Shown here in pieces: positions 35,058 to 44,640 of a stretch of DNA of 64,000 nt (the first letter of the stretch is position 1; every line of letters begins with the position of its first letter). This DNA is from DASWJZ01 sp963761005 (lineage in GTDB: Bacteria > Pseudomonadota > Alphaproteobacteria > Rhizobiales > Afifellaceae), in contig CAVXFK010000027.1 in assembly GCA_963761005.1 (NCBI GenBank), positions 496,001-560,000 on the forward strand, written 5' to 3'. Both the position numbers and the translations under genes were made by a program. The notes under the pieces are model-generated. The model searched no databases and was not told where the DNA came from. It saw only the letters and a program-made list of their open reading frames with translations.

Positions 35058-37055
35058 CTACCTCGATTGCGCTGAATTGTGCCGCTTGGCGACGGCATCG
35101 GCCACCGCCTCGGCGGTGATGCCGAAATTCTTGTAGACCTCCTTGTAGGGCCCGCTCGCGCCAAAGCCGTGCATGCCGACGAAGAGGCCGTCGGAGCCGA
35201 TGACGGCATCCCAGCCGAACCGCACGGCCGCCTCCACCGCGAGCTTGATCGGCGCGTCTCCGATCACCTCGGCGCGATAATTGTCAGGCTGCTCCAGGAA
35301 GAGCTCGAGCGCGGGAACCGAGACGACGCGGGTGGCGATGCCCTTGTCGTTCAGAAGCTTCTGCGCGTTGATCGCAAGCTCGACCTCGGAGCCGCTGGCA
35401 AAGAGCGTTGCGAGCGGCTTTCCTGCCGCCGGCGAAATCTCATACGCGCCCTGCGCACAGCGGTTGCGTTCTCCCGCGTCGCTCCGCGCCGGAGTAAGGT
35501 TCTGGCGGGTGAGGGCGAGCACCGTCGGGCCGTCCAGCCGTTCCAGCGCGAGTTGCCAGCACTCCGCGGTCTCCATCGTGTCGGCCGGGCGGAAGACGCG
35601 CATGTTGGGCATGGCGCGGAGTGCTGCCAGATGCTCGACCGGCTGGTGCGTCGGCCCGTCCTCGCCGAGGCCGATCGAATCGTGCGTCATCACGTAGACG
35701 ACGGGGATCGAGGAGAGCGCGGCGATGCGCATCGCCGGTCGTGCGTAGTCGGTGAACACGAAGAAGGTCGCGCCGACCGGCTGCAGGCCGCCGTGCATGG
35801 CGATGCCGTTCATCGCCGCTGTCATGCCGTGCTCGCGGATGCCGTAGTGGATGTAGCGGCCGGAAAAGTCGCCGGGCTTCACGTCGACGGCATGCTTCGT
35901 CCTCGTGTTGTTCGAGGGCGTCAGGTCGGCGGAGCCGATCGCCAGCTCCGGCATCGCCGGCACGATCGACTCCAGCACCAGCTCGCTCGATTTGCGCGTC
36001 GCAAGCGTCGGCTTGTCGGCGGCGATCTTCGCCTTCAGCGTTGCGAAAGCTTCCGCGAGCGCCGCCGGGCGCTTGCGAGCGAAACGGCGCTCGAACTCGC
36101 CGCGGAGCTTCGCATCCTTCGCCGCCAGGCGCTTCTTCCATTCAGCATTCGCCGACTTGCCCCGCGCGCCGGCCTCGCGCCACGCGGTCAGGATGTCATC
36201 GGGGATCTCGAACGGACCGTAGTTCCATTCGAGCGCCCGCTTTGCACCGGCGAGCTCTTCAGCGCCGAGCGCCTCTCCATGCGCCTTGGAGGTGCCCGCC
36301 TTGTTGGGCGCCCCATAGCCGATCACCGTCTTGCAGGCGATCAGGCTCGGCCGATCGGACTTCAGCGCCGCGTCGATGGCTTCTGTGACGGCTTCCTGGT
36401 TCATCCCCTGAATACCGGTTGCGTTCCAGCCGGCCGCCCTGAAGCGCGCGACCTGGTCCACCGAGTTGGCAAGCGTCAGCGGCCCGTCGATCGAGATGCC
36501 ATTGTCGTCGAAAAGAAAGATCAGCTTGTTCAGCCGCAGATGCCCGGCAAGCGCGATCGCCTCGTGGCTGACGCCCTCCATCAGGTCGCCGTCGGAGCAA
36601 AGCACGAAGGTGTGGTGGTCGACGATGTCCTCGCCGAACTCCGCCGCCAGCATCCGCTCCGCGAGCGCCATGCCGACGGACGTGGCGACGCCCTGGCCAA
36701 GCGGACCCGTCGTCGTCTCGACGCCGGTAGTGTCGAAGCTCTCCGGATGCCCCGGCGTCTTCGAATGAAGCTGGCGGAAGCGCTTCAGCTCATCGAGCGT
36801 CATCTCCGGGTAGCCGGTCAGATAAAGCAGCGAATAGAGCAGCATCGAGCCGTGCCCGGCGGAGAGCACAAAGCGGTCGCGATCCGGCCAATGCGGATCG
36901 GCGGGATCGTACTTCAGGTATTTCGTGAAGAGGACCGTCGCAACATCAGCCATGCCCATCGGCATGCCGGGGTGGCCGGATTTGGCCTTCTCGACGCCAT
37001 CCATCGCAAGTGCGCGGATCGCGTTGGCCATCACGTGGTGATTGACAGCGTTCAT
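35058..37055 (-). CDS. tkt: transketolase
   Basis: 665 aa, full length. TPP-dependent exchange of two-carbon units in the pentose phosphate and Calvin cycles. Motifs: KSGHPGMPMGMAD, GDGDLMEG-type SDGDLMEG metal/TPP motif, IHYGIREHGMTAAMNG and SIGLGEDGPTHQPVEHLAALR. ATG 37055 starts MNAVNHHVMANAIR; an upstream in-frame ATG would add 24 unlikely residues. In Rhizobiales tkt-gap-pgk-fba commonly run together, as here with a methyltransferase gene inserted on the opposite strand. Confidence 0.97.
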   Translation of the reverse strand: MNAVNHHVMANAIRALAMDGVEKAKSGHPGMPMGMADVATVLFTKYLKYDPADPHWPDRDRFVLSAGHGSMLLYSLLYLTGYPEMTLDELKRFRQLHSKTPGHPESFDTTGVETTTGPLGQGVATSVGMALAERMLAAEFGEDIVDHHTFVLCSDGDLMEGVSHEAIALAGHLRLNKLIFLFDDNGISIDGPLTLANSVDQVARFRAAGWNATGIQGMNQEAVTEAIDAALKSDRPSLIACKTVIGYGAPNKAGTSKAHGEALGAEELAGAKRALEWNYGPFEIPDDILTAWREAGARGKSANAEWKKRLAAKDAKLRGEFERRFARKRPAALAEAFATLKAKIAADKPTLATRKSSELVLESIVPAMPELAIGSADLTPSNNTRTKHAVDVKPGDFSGRYIHYGIREHGMTAAMNGIAMHGGLQPVGATFFVFTDYARPAMRIAALSSIPVVYVMTHDSIGLGEDGPTHQPVEHLAALRAMPNMRVFRPADTMETAECWQLALERLDGPTVLALTRQNLTPARSDAGERNRCAQGAYEISPAAGKPLATLFASGSEVELAINAQKLLNDKGIATRVVSVPALELFLEQPDNYRAEVIGDAPIKLAVEAAVRFGWDAVIGSDGLFVGMHGFGASGPYKEVYKNFGITAEAVADAVAKRHNSAQSR

Positions 37056-37236
37056 TATGGTACCGCCCGGGGGTTCCGCCGCGAAAAAGCCCTCCACGGC
37101 GGCGCCGCGAAGCTGCCCATCCGTCAACCGTTGCAGATTGCGGCGGCACAGATATCAGCTTGACCTTGCGAGTCAACGCTGGGCCGTCACCGTTCGAGCG
37201 GGTCAGAGTCCCGCTGCCCGCCGTATCGCGCCGGTC

Positions 37237-38142
37237 TCAGGAGGCCATGCCGGACAGCCGGGCGCGCAGTCGTGGCGCCGCGAAATCGAGAAAGGCGCGA
37301 AGCTTGAGCGGGAGGCGTCCCTGTCCGGGATGGATCAGGCTGACCGGCCACGGCTCGGGCTCGAAATCCTGCAGCACCAGCGCGAGCGAACCGGCGCTGA
37401 GCGGCGCGGCGGCCTGGTAGGAGAGCACCCGCGTGACCCCGACGCCGGCTATTGCCGCGTCGATAGCGGCTTCCGCCGTGTTCACGATCAGCCGCGAGCG
37501 GACCGCGACATGCACGCCCGCCTTCCCAGTCTGGAAGGTCCAGCTCTCCGCGGCAGCAAGCCCAATGAAGGTCACGCAGTCATGCATGCCGATGTCGGCC
37601 GGCTTTTGCGGTGTGCCGCGCGCAGCGAAATAGTTCGGGCTGCCGCAGGTCACGCGGCGGACCGCGCCGACGCGTGTCGCCACGAACGAACTGTCTGGAA
37701 GCGCGCCGATCCGAACCGCGAGGTCGATCTGCTCTTCGAAGAGGTTGACCAGGCGGTCCGCGAGCGCGAGGCGGACATTGATTTCCGGATAGGCCTTCAG
37801 GAAGTCGCTTACGACCGGAAGGACGTGAAGCCGCCCGAAAACGATCGGGGAGGTAATGGTGAGATCACCCTTCGGCGAGACGTATTCGCCGGCGGCGGCG
37901 CGCTCGGCTTCCTCGACATCTTCAAGGATGCGCTTGCAGGCGGCGACGTAGGAGCGGCCGGCATCGGTCAGCGCGAGGCGGCGCGCCGAGCGGACCAAGA
38001 GCCGTGTCCCGAGATGGGTCTCAAGCTCCGACACCTTGCGGCTGACGGTTGCGAGCGGCGTTCCGAGGCGGCGTGCGGCGGCCGACAGGCTGCCGGCCTC
38101 CACCGCCTGCAGGAGGATCGACATCGAATTAAGACGGTCCAT
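37237..38142 (-). CDS. LysR-family transcriptional regulator
   Basis: 301 aa from ATG 38142 (GGAAAG upstream). N-terminal winged helix MDRLNSMSILLQAVEAGSL... with AARRLGTPLATVSRKVSELE, then a LysR substrate-binding domain. Divergent from the CMD-family gene with a 120-bp gap, the usual arrangement for an autoregulated LysR and its target. Ligand unknown. Confidence 0.9.
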   Translation of the reverse strand: MDRLNSMSILLQAVEAGSLSAAARRLGTPLATVSRKVSELETHLGTRLLVRSARRLALTDAGRSYVAACKRILEDVEEAERAAAGEYVSPKGDLTITSPIVFGRLHVLPVVSDFLKAYPEINVRLALADRLVNLFEEQIDLAVRIGALPDSSFVATRVGAVRRVTCGSPNYFAARGTPQKPADIGMHDCVTFIGLAAAESWTFQTGKAGVHVAVRSRLIVNTAEAAIDAAIAGVGVTRVLSYQAAAPLSAGSLALVLQDFEPEPWPVSLIHPGQGRLPLKLRAFLDFAAPRLRARLSGMAS

Positions 38143-38262
38143 ATGCTTTCCAGATTTCAGGAGGATACATCCCAACAATGCCGTCTATTTGCGGAGAATG
38201 GAAGGGCCTAGCTCTTCGGGTGTCGGGCCGGCCTGGCCCCACCCCGAAAGGAAACCCCTCCA

Positions 38263-38814
38263 ATGTCCCGCATCCCCACGCCCGCCACCGTCGACGCTGC
38301 GCCCGAGGCCTCCCGCCCGCTCCTCGACGCGGTGAAGAAGCAGCTCGGTGTCGTCCCGAACCTCTTCCGCCTCGTCGCCAATAGCCCCGCCGCGCTCAAA
38401 GGCTATCTCGGGCTTATGGACGCGCTCGGCAAAGGCGCACTGCCGGCCCCGACGCGCGAGCGGATCGCGCTCGCGGTCGCCGAGATCAACGGCTGCAGCT
38501 ATTGCCTGTCGGCGCACACCTATCTCGGCAAGAACCTCGCCAAGCTCGACGACGCCGAGATGGCGGCCAATCGCAACGGCGGCTCCAACGATCCGAAGGC
38601 CGACGCCGCTGTCCGCTTCGCCGCCAAGGTGGTGCGTCAGCGCGGTCACGTCAGCGACGAGGACGTTCGCGCCGTCAAGCTCGCCGGCTACGACGACGCG
38701 CAGGTGATCGAGATCGTGCAGCACGTCGCGCTCAACACCTGGACCAACTACATCAACGAAGTCGCCAAGACGGAAATCGACTTCCCCGTCGTCAACGCCC
38801 GCATGGCGGCGTGA
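38263..38814 (+). CDS. carboxymuconolactone decarboxylase (AhpD-like) family protein
   Basis: 183 aa. AhpD-like all-helical fold with the redox pair INGCSYCLSAHT at about residues 75-86, which classes it with peroxidase-related CMD proteins rather than the true decarboxylase. It reduces alkyl hydroperoxides or similar through the CxxC and a relay. Divergent from the LysR gene, its likely regulator; DUF1348 and a PPOX-fold gene follow on the same strand. Confidence 0.88.
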   Translation: MSRIPTPATVDAAPEASRPLLDAVKKQLGVVPNLFRLVANSPAALKGYLGLMDALGKGALPAPTRERIALAVAEINGCSYCLSAHTYLGKNLAKLDDAEMAANRNGGSNDPKADAAVRFAAKVVRQRGHVSDEDVRAVKLAGYDDAQVIEIVQHVALNTWTNYINEVAKTEIDFPVVNARMAA

Positions 38815-38890
38815 CGCATGCCACCGAGAGGCGCCGCCGGCGATCGATGCCGGCGGACGCTTCGCCGAGCTTCAGACGAGGACTTGATCC

Positions 38891-39355
38891 ATGAGCCGCC
38901 CTCCGCTTCCGCCGTTCACCGCCGAGACCGCCGCCGAGAAGGCGCGTCTCGCCGAAGATGCCTGGAACTCGCGCGACCCGGAGCGCGTCGCGCTCGCCTA
39001 CACGATCGACAGCCGCTGGCGGAATCGCGCGGAGTTTCTTGAGGGGCGCGACGCGATCGAGGCGTTCCTGACGCGCAAGTGGAGCCGCGAGCTCGACTAT
39101 CGCCTCATCAAGGAGGTGTGGGCGTTTCGCGAGAACCGTATTGCGGTTCGCTTCGCCTACGAATGGCATGACGACAGCGGCCGTTGGTTCCGCAGCTATG
39201 GGAACGAGAACTGGGAGTTCGACGCCGAAGGGCTGATGCGGCTCCGCATCGCCAGCATCAACGATCTGCCGATCGAGGAGCGCGCACGCAAATATCATTG
39301 GCCGCTCGGCCGCCGCCCCGACGATCACCCATCGCTCAGCGAGCTCGGACTTTGA
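38891..39355 (+). CDS. DUF1348 (SnoaL-like) protein
   Basis: 154 aa. NTF2/SnoaL-like fold of the DUF1348 family: LAEDAWNSRDPERVALAYT, DSRWRNRAEFLEGRDAI, KEVWAFRENRIAVRFAYEWHDD and NENWEFDAEGLM. Such proteins bind small polar molecules; the enzyme activity is unknown. It is in line with the CMD gene (77 bp) and 11 bp before the PPOX gene, so likely one operon. Confidence 0.9.
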   Translation: MSRPPLPPFTAETAAEKARLAEDAWNSRDPERVALAYTIDSRWRNRAEFLEGRDAIEAFLTRKWSRELDYRLIKEVWAFRENRIAVRFAYEWHDDSGRWFRSYGNENWEFDAEGLMRLRIASINDLPIEERARKYHWPLGRRPDDHPSLSELGL

Positions 39356-39366
39356 AGGAGAGGATC

Positions 39367-39984
39367 ATGGATATGACAGCCGTCTATTCCAGCGACGTCG
39401 CCTTCACGCCGACGGTGAAGGCGATCCAGTCTCGCAAGGGCTCGCGCCGCGCCTACGCGCATCAGGAGGAGGGCGGCGGTTGGCGGACCGGTATCACCGC
39501 CGACCTCAAAACCTTCATCGAGGCGCAGACGAGCGTCTTTCTCGCCACTGCGAACGGCGAGGGCCAGCCCTACATCCAGCATCGCGGCGGGCCGGCCGGG
39601 TTCCTCTGCGTGCTCGACGAGAAGACCATCGCCTTCGCCGACTACGCCGGCAACCGGCAGTTCATCACGCAGGGCAATCTTGCCGACAATCCCAAGGCCT
39701 ATCTCTTTCTGATCGACTACGCGAACCGCCGGCGCATCAAGATCTGGGGCGAGGCGCGTGTCGTGGAAGACGATGCCCCGCTCACCGCGAAGCTGATGCC
39801 GGAGGGCTACGGCGCGCGCGCCGAGCAGACGATGATCTTCACCGTCTCCGCCTGGGATTCGAATTGCCCGAAACATATCCCGCAGCGCTTCGAAGCCGCC
39901 GACGTTGCTGCCGCGCTCGCCGAGCGCGACGGGCGCATCGCGACGCTCGAAGCGGAGATCGCGAGGCTGAAGGGAGCCGCGTGA
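39367..39984 (+). CDS. pyridoxamine 5-prime-phosphate oxidase-fold (PPOX) flavoprotein
   Basis: 205 aa from ATG 39367 with GAAGGAGAGG upstream. Split-barrel flavin-binding domain: FLATANGEGQPYIQHRGGP, FADYAGNRQFITQGNL and RIKIWGEARVV. The last ~25 residues form a coiled coil (ALAERDGRIATLEAEIARL). The substrate is unknown; the PPOX fold suits FMN- or F420-type reductions. Third gene of the CMD-DUF1348-PPOX group. Confidence 0.88.
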   Translation: MDMTAVYSSDVAFTPTVKAIQSRKGSRRAYAHQEEGGGWRTGITADLKTFIEAQTSVFLATANGEGQPYIQHRGGPAGFLCVLDEKTIAFADYAGNRQFITQGNLADNPKAYLFLIDYANRRRIKIWGEARVVEDDAPLTAKLMPEGYGARAEQTMIFTVSAWDSNCPKHIPQRFEAADVAAALAERDGRIATLEAEIARLKGAA

Positions 39985-39987
39985 AGC

Positions 39988-40434
39988 CTAGGAAAGCGCG
40001 TTGAGGTCCGCGCGGAGGCGGCTGGGCGCGCCGCGGGGGAGGTCGCGCTCAAGCTCCGCGTGCGCCGCGATCCAAAGCGGGACTGCGGCGGCGAGCACTT
40101 TTTGCCCGGCCTTGGTCAGCGCCAGGATGCGGCTGCGGCGGTCGTCCGGGTCGGCGGCGACCGCGATCAGCCTGCGACGCTGAAGCGGCTTCAGGTTCGC
40201 CGTGACCGTGGTGCGGTCCATGCCGAGCAGCTCCGCGACATCGCCGATCTTGGGCGGCATAGGCTGGTTCAGCGACATCATCAGCGAGAACTGGCCGTGC
40301 GTGAGCCCGGCCGGCTTTAGCGCCTCGTCGAAGCGTCGCGCAAGCTGCCGTGCCGCCCGCTGGACATGCAGGCAGAGGCAGGTGTCGCGCACAAGGTGCG
40401 TGGTCGCAAAGGAAAGCGTTGCGCGTTTCGCCAT
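39988..40434 (-). CDS. MarR-family transcriptional regulator
   Basis: 148 aa. Winged helix-turn-helix of MarR type: GLTHGQFSLMMSLNQP, DVAELLGMDRTTVTANLKPLQRR and the wing DPDDRRSRILALT. A CLCLH pair near the N-terminus may respond to oxidants. It ends 3 bp from the PPOX stop (convergent) and is divergent from the VOC gene across the palindrome at 40446-40470. Confidence 0.9.
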   Translation of the reverse strand: MAKRATLSFATTHLVRDTCLCLHVQRAARQLARRFDEALKPAGLTHGQFSLMMSLNQPMPPKIGDVAELLGMDRTTVTANLKPLQRRRLIAVAADPDDRRSRILALTKAGQKVLAAAVPLWIAAHAELERDLPRGAPSRLRADLNALS

Positions 40435-40439
40435 TGCCC

Positions 40440-40470
40440 TATAATGTGGATATCAACGTATTTTGTCCAC
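40440..40470 (+). promoter_or_regulatory. promoter -10 and possible MarR operator ahead of the VOC gene
   Basis: A perfect TATAAT at 40440-40445 lies 48 bp before the VOC start; a TTGCGC at 40419 would be its -35 with a short 15-bp spacer. Directly downstream is the imperfect inverted pair GTGGA (40446-40450) and TCCAC (40466-40470), suitable for a MarR dimer over the start of transcription. Reading is from sequence only. Confidence 0.45.
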
Positions 40471-40492
40471 CAGGCTTTGTGAGGCCCACCCG

Positions 40493-40972
40493 GTGTCCAA
40501 GATCATCCCCAGCCTCTGGTACTCCGAGAAAGCCGACGAGGCGGCGCGCTTCTACGCGTCGCTCATACCGAATTCGAGCGTCGACAGCGTGACCACGCTC
40601 CCCGCCGACACGCCGAGCGGGCCGGAGGGTGCGGTCAAGGTGGTGGAGTTCACGCTTGCCGGGCAGCAGTTCATGGCGATCAGCGCCGGCCCGCTCGATT
40701 CCTTCAATCATTCCATCTCCTTCATCGTGAACTGCGAAGACCAGGCGGAGGTCGACCGCCTCTGGGACGCGCTCTCGGAAGGCGGGAGCGTCGAGCAATG
40801 CGGGTGGCTCAAGGACCGCTACGGCGTTTCCTGGCAGATCGTCCCGTGCGAGTTCGCGGCGATGATGAAGGACAAGGACAAGGCGAAGGTCCGCCGCGTC
40901 GCCGCGGCTATGCTGAAGATGGTGAAGTTCGACATCGCCGAGCTCAGAAGGGCCTTCGAGGGAACGGCCTAG
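40493..40972 (+). CDS. VOC-family (PhnB/glyoxalase-like) protein
   Basis: 159 aa from GTG 40493 with GAGG nine bases upstream. Vicinal-oxygen-chelate fold with PhnB-like features: SLWYSEKADEAARFYASLIPNS, then AVKVVEFTLAGQQFMAI and the closing KDRYGVSWQIVPCE. Usual neighbours of this group are MarR regulators, as here. Often mis-annotated as a 3-demethylubiquinone methyltransferase; no methyltransferase motif is present. Confidence 0.88.
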   Translation: MSKIIPSLWYSEKADEAARFYASLIPNSSVDSVTTLPADTPSGPEGAVKVVEFTLAGQQFMAISAGPLDSFNHSISFIVNCEDQAEVDRLWDALSEGGSVEQCGWLKDRYGVSWQIVPCEFAAMMKDKDKAKVRRVAAAMLKMVKFDIAELRRAFEGTA

Positions 40973-41019
40973 CAGAGGCGCGGATCGGCGCGGAGGGAAA
41001 TGCTCTTGGGAGGAATGCA

Positions 41020-42096
41020 ATGGCGAAGGTGTTGATTCTGCTCGGCACGACGAAGGGTGCATTCATTGCCGAGAGCGACGCGAAGCGGAAAACCTGGACG
41101 CTCAAGGGTCCGTTCTGCGGCGGCTGGCCGATCAACCACGTCATCGCCGATCCGGCGTCAGGCGCGATCTATGCCGGCGGCGGCAACGGCTGGGTCGGCC
41201 ACGATGTTTGGAAGTCGACCGACCTCGGCGCGACCTGGAGCCAGTCCGGCGAAGGGCTCGCCTACGAGGAGAAAGAGGGCGTGGAGCCGATCCAGGCCGT
41301 GTGGAGCCTCGCACCCCGGAACGGCAGCCTCTACGCCGGTGTGAAGCCGGCCGGGCTCTTCAAGAGCGACGACGGCGGCAAGACCTGGCAGCATGTTGAA
41401 GGTCTGCAGAAGCATCCCACGCGTTCGCAATGGCGCGGCGGCGGCGCGGGGCTGATCCTTCATTCGATCGCGCTCGACCCTGAGGACGAGGACCAGATCT
41501 GGGTCGGCATGTCCGCCGTCGGCGTCTTCCACTCCGGCGACGGCGGCAAGACCTGGGAGCCGCGCAACAGCGGCACGCGCGCCGACTTCATGCCCGAGGA
41601 CCAGCGCTATCCGGAGTTCGGGCAGTGCGTGCATCATTTGGAGCGCGCGCCGGGCTCGACGCGGCTTTATCAGCAGAACCATTGCGGCATGTATCGCAGC
41701 GATGACGGCGGCAAGAAATGGCAAAGCATCGAGGCGGGCCTGCCCACGACCTTCGGCTTCCCGGCGGCGGCGCATCCGCGCGATGCCGATACCCTCTATC
41801 TGATGCCGCTCACCGCCGACACGACGCGCTACCCGCCCGAGGGCAAGGCCGCGGTCTGGCGCACGCGCGACGGCGGCGGAAGCTGGCAGGCGCTCAGGAA
41901 AGGTCTGCCGCAGAGCGCCTATTTCGCGGTGCTTCGCCAAGCCATGGCGACCGATCGGCTCGATCCCGCCGGGGTCTATTTCGGCACGAGCTCCGGCTCG
42001 GTGTTCGTCAGTGCCGACGAGGGCGAGAGCTGGAGCGAGATCGCAGAGCATCTTCCGATCGTCCTCTCCGTGGAGACGCTCGTCCTCGACGCTTAG
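41020..42096 (+). CDS. BNR/Asp-box beta-propeller protein
   Basis: 358 aa from ATG 41020. Six Asp-box motifs recur: STDLGATW, SDDGGKTW, SGDGGKTW, SDDGGKKW, TRDGGGSW and SADEGESW, a sialidase/YCF48-like propeller. There is no signal peptide, so it is predicted cytosolic, unlike most sialidases, and no sialidase catalytic FRIP arginine is seen. Function unknown; a carbohydrate- or protein-binding propeller is the fair description. Length fits the family of hypothetical exo-alpha-sialidase-like proteins. Confidence 0.82.
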   Translation: MAKVLILLGTTKGAFIAESDAKRKTWTLKGPFCGGWPINHVIADPASGAIYAGGGNGWVGHDVWKSTDLGATWSQSGEGLAYEEKEGVEPIQAVWSLAPRNGSLYAGVKPAGLFKSDDGGKTWQHVEGLQKHPTRSQWRGGGAGLILHSIALDPEDEDQIWVGMSAVGVFHSGDGGKTWEPRNSGTRADFMPEDQRYPEFGQCVHHLERAPGSTRLYQQNHCGMYRSDDGGKKWQSIEAGLPTTFGFPAAAHPRDADTLYLMPLTADTTRYPPEGKAAVWRTRDGGGSWQALRKGLPQSAYFAVLRQAMATDRLDPAGVYFGTSSGSVFVSADEGESWSEIAEHLPIVLSVETLVLDA

Positions 42097-42230
42097 GCGA
42101 AAGCGGGGGGCGGCCTCCCGGCGTTCGGCACGCGACGCAGCTGGCTCCGGTGCGGCGAACCGCCGGCGCGTGACGGCATGGATTGTCCCGACCCCGACCG
42201 CTAATGTCCCCCCCGCAGGAATCGGGGATC

Positions 42231-43984
42231 ATGGAGCGCCGCCTCGCCGCCGTGTTGATGGCCGATGTCGTCGGCTACAGCCGTCTCATGGAAGCCGACG
42301 AGGCCGGCACGCTCGTGGCGTTGCGCGAGCGGCGCACCGGCATCCTCGATCCAACCGTCCGCGCCCGTGGCGGGCGCATCGTCAAGATCATCGGCGACGG
42401 CGTCCTGATCGAGTTCGGCAGCGCCGTGAATGCCGTAGCCGCGGCACTCGAGCTGCAGCGCAACATGGCAGAGGCGAACGCGCCGCTCCCCGACGACCGC
42501 CGCATCGTGCTCAGGATCGGCATCAATCTCGGCGACGTGATCGGCGAGGGCTCCGATATCTACGGCGAGGGGGTCAACATCGCCGCGCGGCTGGAAAGGT
42601 TGTCCGAACCCGGCGGCGTCTGCATCTCCGCCAAGATCTACGAGGAGGTGAACGGGAAGCTCGATTGCAGCTTCGAGGACATGGGCGAGCAGACGGTGAA
42701 GAACATCGCGCGTCCGGTCAGGGCCTATCGCCTGAGGCCGGCCGGCGCGACGGATGCCGGCGCCTCCGAAGCTGCGGCGCTCGCCCTCCCCGACAAGCCG
42801 TCGATCGCCGCGCTCCCCTTCCAGAACATGAGCGGCGATGTGGAGCAGGAATACTTCGCCGACGGGATGGTGGAAGACATCATCACCGCGCTCTCGCGCA
42901 TGCGCTGGCTCTTCGTGATCGCGCGCAACTCGAGCTTCACCTACAAGGCCGCGCGGTCGACGTGAAGCAGGTCGGGCGCGAGCTCGGCGTGCGCTACGTG
43001 CTCGAAGGAAGCGTGCGCAAGGCGGGGAGCAGAGTGCGCATCACCGGCCAGCTCATCGATGCGTCGACCGGCGCGCATCTTTGGGCCGACCGCTTCGACG
43101 GCGAGCTTAAGGACGTCTTCGACCTGCAGGACCAGGTGACGGCGAGCGTCGTCGGCGCCATTGCGCCGAAGCTCGAACAGGCCGAGATCGAAAGGGCGAA
43201 GCGCAAGCCGACCGAGAGCCTGGACGCTTACGACTACTTCCTTCGCGGCATGGCCGCCTTCCACAGTTTCAGCAAGGCGAGCAACGAGGAGGCGCTGGCG
43301 CTTTTCTCTCGCGCGATCGAGCTCGATCCGAACTGTGCCGCCGCCTACGGCATGGCGGCGCGCTGTTACGCGCAGCGCAGGGGGTTCAGCTGGGTGGCCG
43401 ACCGCGCAGGGGAACGCGCCGAAGCCGAGCGGCTGGCGCGACGCGCCGCCGACCTCGGCCGGGATGACGCGGTGGCGCTCTGCGCGGCGGGGTTTGCGCT
43501 GATTATCGTCGTCGGCGACCTGAATGACGGCGCGGCGCTCATCGAACGGTCGCTGGCACTCAATCCGAATCTCGCTTGGGCGTGGCACTTCAGCGCTATC
43601 GCGAGGGCCTTCCTCGGCGAAACCGACGCCGCGATCGAGCACGCTGCCCGCGCCATGCGCCTGAGCCCGCAGGATCCTCAGATGTTCGGCATGCGGATGG
43701 CGTCGGCGTGGGCACATTTCTTTGCCGGCCGTCACGACGAAGCATTTTCCCAGGCGGAAATGGCTGCGCGAGAGCAGCCGAATTTCTTCATGGCGATCTG
43801 CGTGGCGGCGGCCGCCGCCGGACAGGCGGGAAAGCTCGCCGAGGCCCAGAAGGCCGTCGCGCGCCTGCGTCAGCTCAATCCGGCGCTGAGGCTGTCCAAC
43901 CTGAAAGATCTACTGCCCTTTGGGCGGGAGCAGGATTTCGACCTATGGGCGGAAGGCTTGAAGAAGGCCGGCGTGCCGGAATGA
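42231..43984 (+). pseudogene. class III adenylate cyclase-TPR protein, interrupted by one missing base
   Basis: Repaired product about 585 aa. N-terminal class III cyclase domain with RRLAAVLMADVVGYSRLM (metal Asp) and IIGDGVLIEF, GINLGDVI, then a TolB-like DUF around PSIAALPFQNMSGDVEQEYFA, then TPRs with ALFSRAIELDPN and SLALNPNL. These proteins make cAMP or act as sensor scaffolds in rhizobia. The frame breaks near 42947, where AAGGCCGCGC would need one more G (AAG GGC CGC GCG); upstream and downstream frames otherwise match the family. ATG 42231 starts the usual MERRLAAVL. Confidence 0.82.
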
Positions 43985-44016
43985 CCCCGCCAGCTCCCGC
44001 CGACGCGGCCGGCAAG

Positions 44017-44640
44017 CTATTCCCGCTTCCATTCCTCCTCGTGGAACTGCTTCGACGAGTTGGTCTTCGGGAATGGAATGTCGGGGACCGCGACCCCGAG
44101 GAATTCGCAGAGCGGCTCCCAGCCTTCGCTGAGATCGAATGTGAGAAGGCGCTCGGCGGGAATCTCGGCCTGCACTTCGGCAATGTGCTGCTTGAAGATT
44201 CGGGTGGCGTGCTCGCGATCCGTCATCCGGTCATTGAAGGTCGCGCGCGCGACCAGTTGGTAGGCCATCTCGGCGATCGCGTTCGCGTGCGGCGAGGGAT
44301 GCTTGCCGCGCGCGGCGACGAACTTTCCGATCGTTGCCTGCACGCTGTCGAACCATTCGTCCGGATCGCGCACCGTCAGGATCACCTTGGCCTCGGGATA
44401 GTGTGCCGCGAGCTCACGCCAATATTTGGCGCCGGGCCAGTCGACCTGTGACCGATAGCCCGCAAAGACCTTGTCCCAATCGAGCTTCTCGCCGCGCGCC
44501 GCCGCTTCCCAATCGGCAAGGAACTCGGGATTGTCGCGCACCTCGAACATATGATGGCTGGGCCCGAAGCCCAGATGCTCGAGCGCGATCTTGACGGAAT
44601 TCGTCCCGGTGCGGCCGAATCCCGGACCGATGATCTCCAA
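44017..44640 (-). CDS. sulfotransferase family protein
   Basis: 207 aa, start TTG 44640. P-loop sulfotransferase: PAPS 5-prime-phosphosulfate site GFGRTGTNSVKIAL (residues 7-20), 3-prime-phosphate site VILTVRDPDEWFDSV, and a LLTFDLSEGWEPLCEFLG tail. Small enzymes of this group modify unknown metabolites. TTG is the only in-frame start that keeps the standard N-terminus; a GGGGAAAA lies upstream. Convergent with the cyclase gene. Confidence 0.85.
   Translation of the reverse strand: MEIIGPGFGRTGTNSVKIALEHLGFGPSHHMFEVRDNPEFLADWEAAARGEKLDWDKVFAGYRSQVDWPGAKYWRELAAHYPEAKVILTVRDPDEWFDSVQATIGKFVAARGKHPSPHANAIAEMAYQLVARATFNDRMTDREHATRIFKQHIAEVQAEIPAERLLTFDLSEGWEPLCEFLGVAVPDIPFPKTNSSKQFHEEEWKRE

Noticed and set aside
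40493..40972. 3-demethylubiquinone methyltransferase
   Set aside because: The protein is a PhnB-like VOC fold with no SAM-binding motif; the methyltransferase name is a common mis-annotation.
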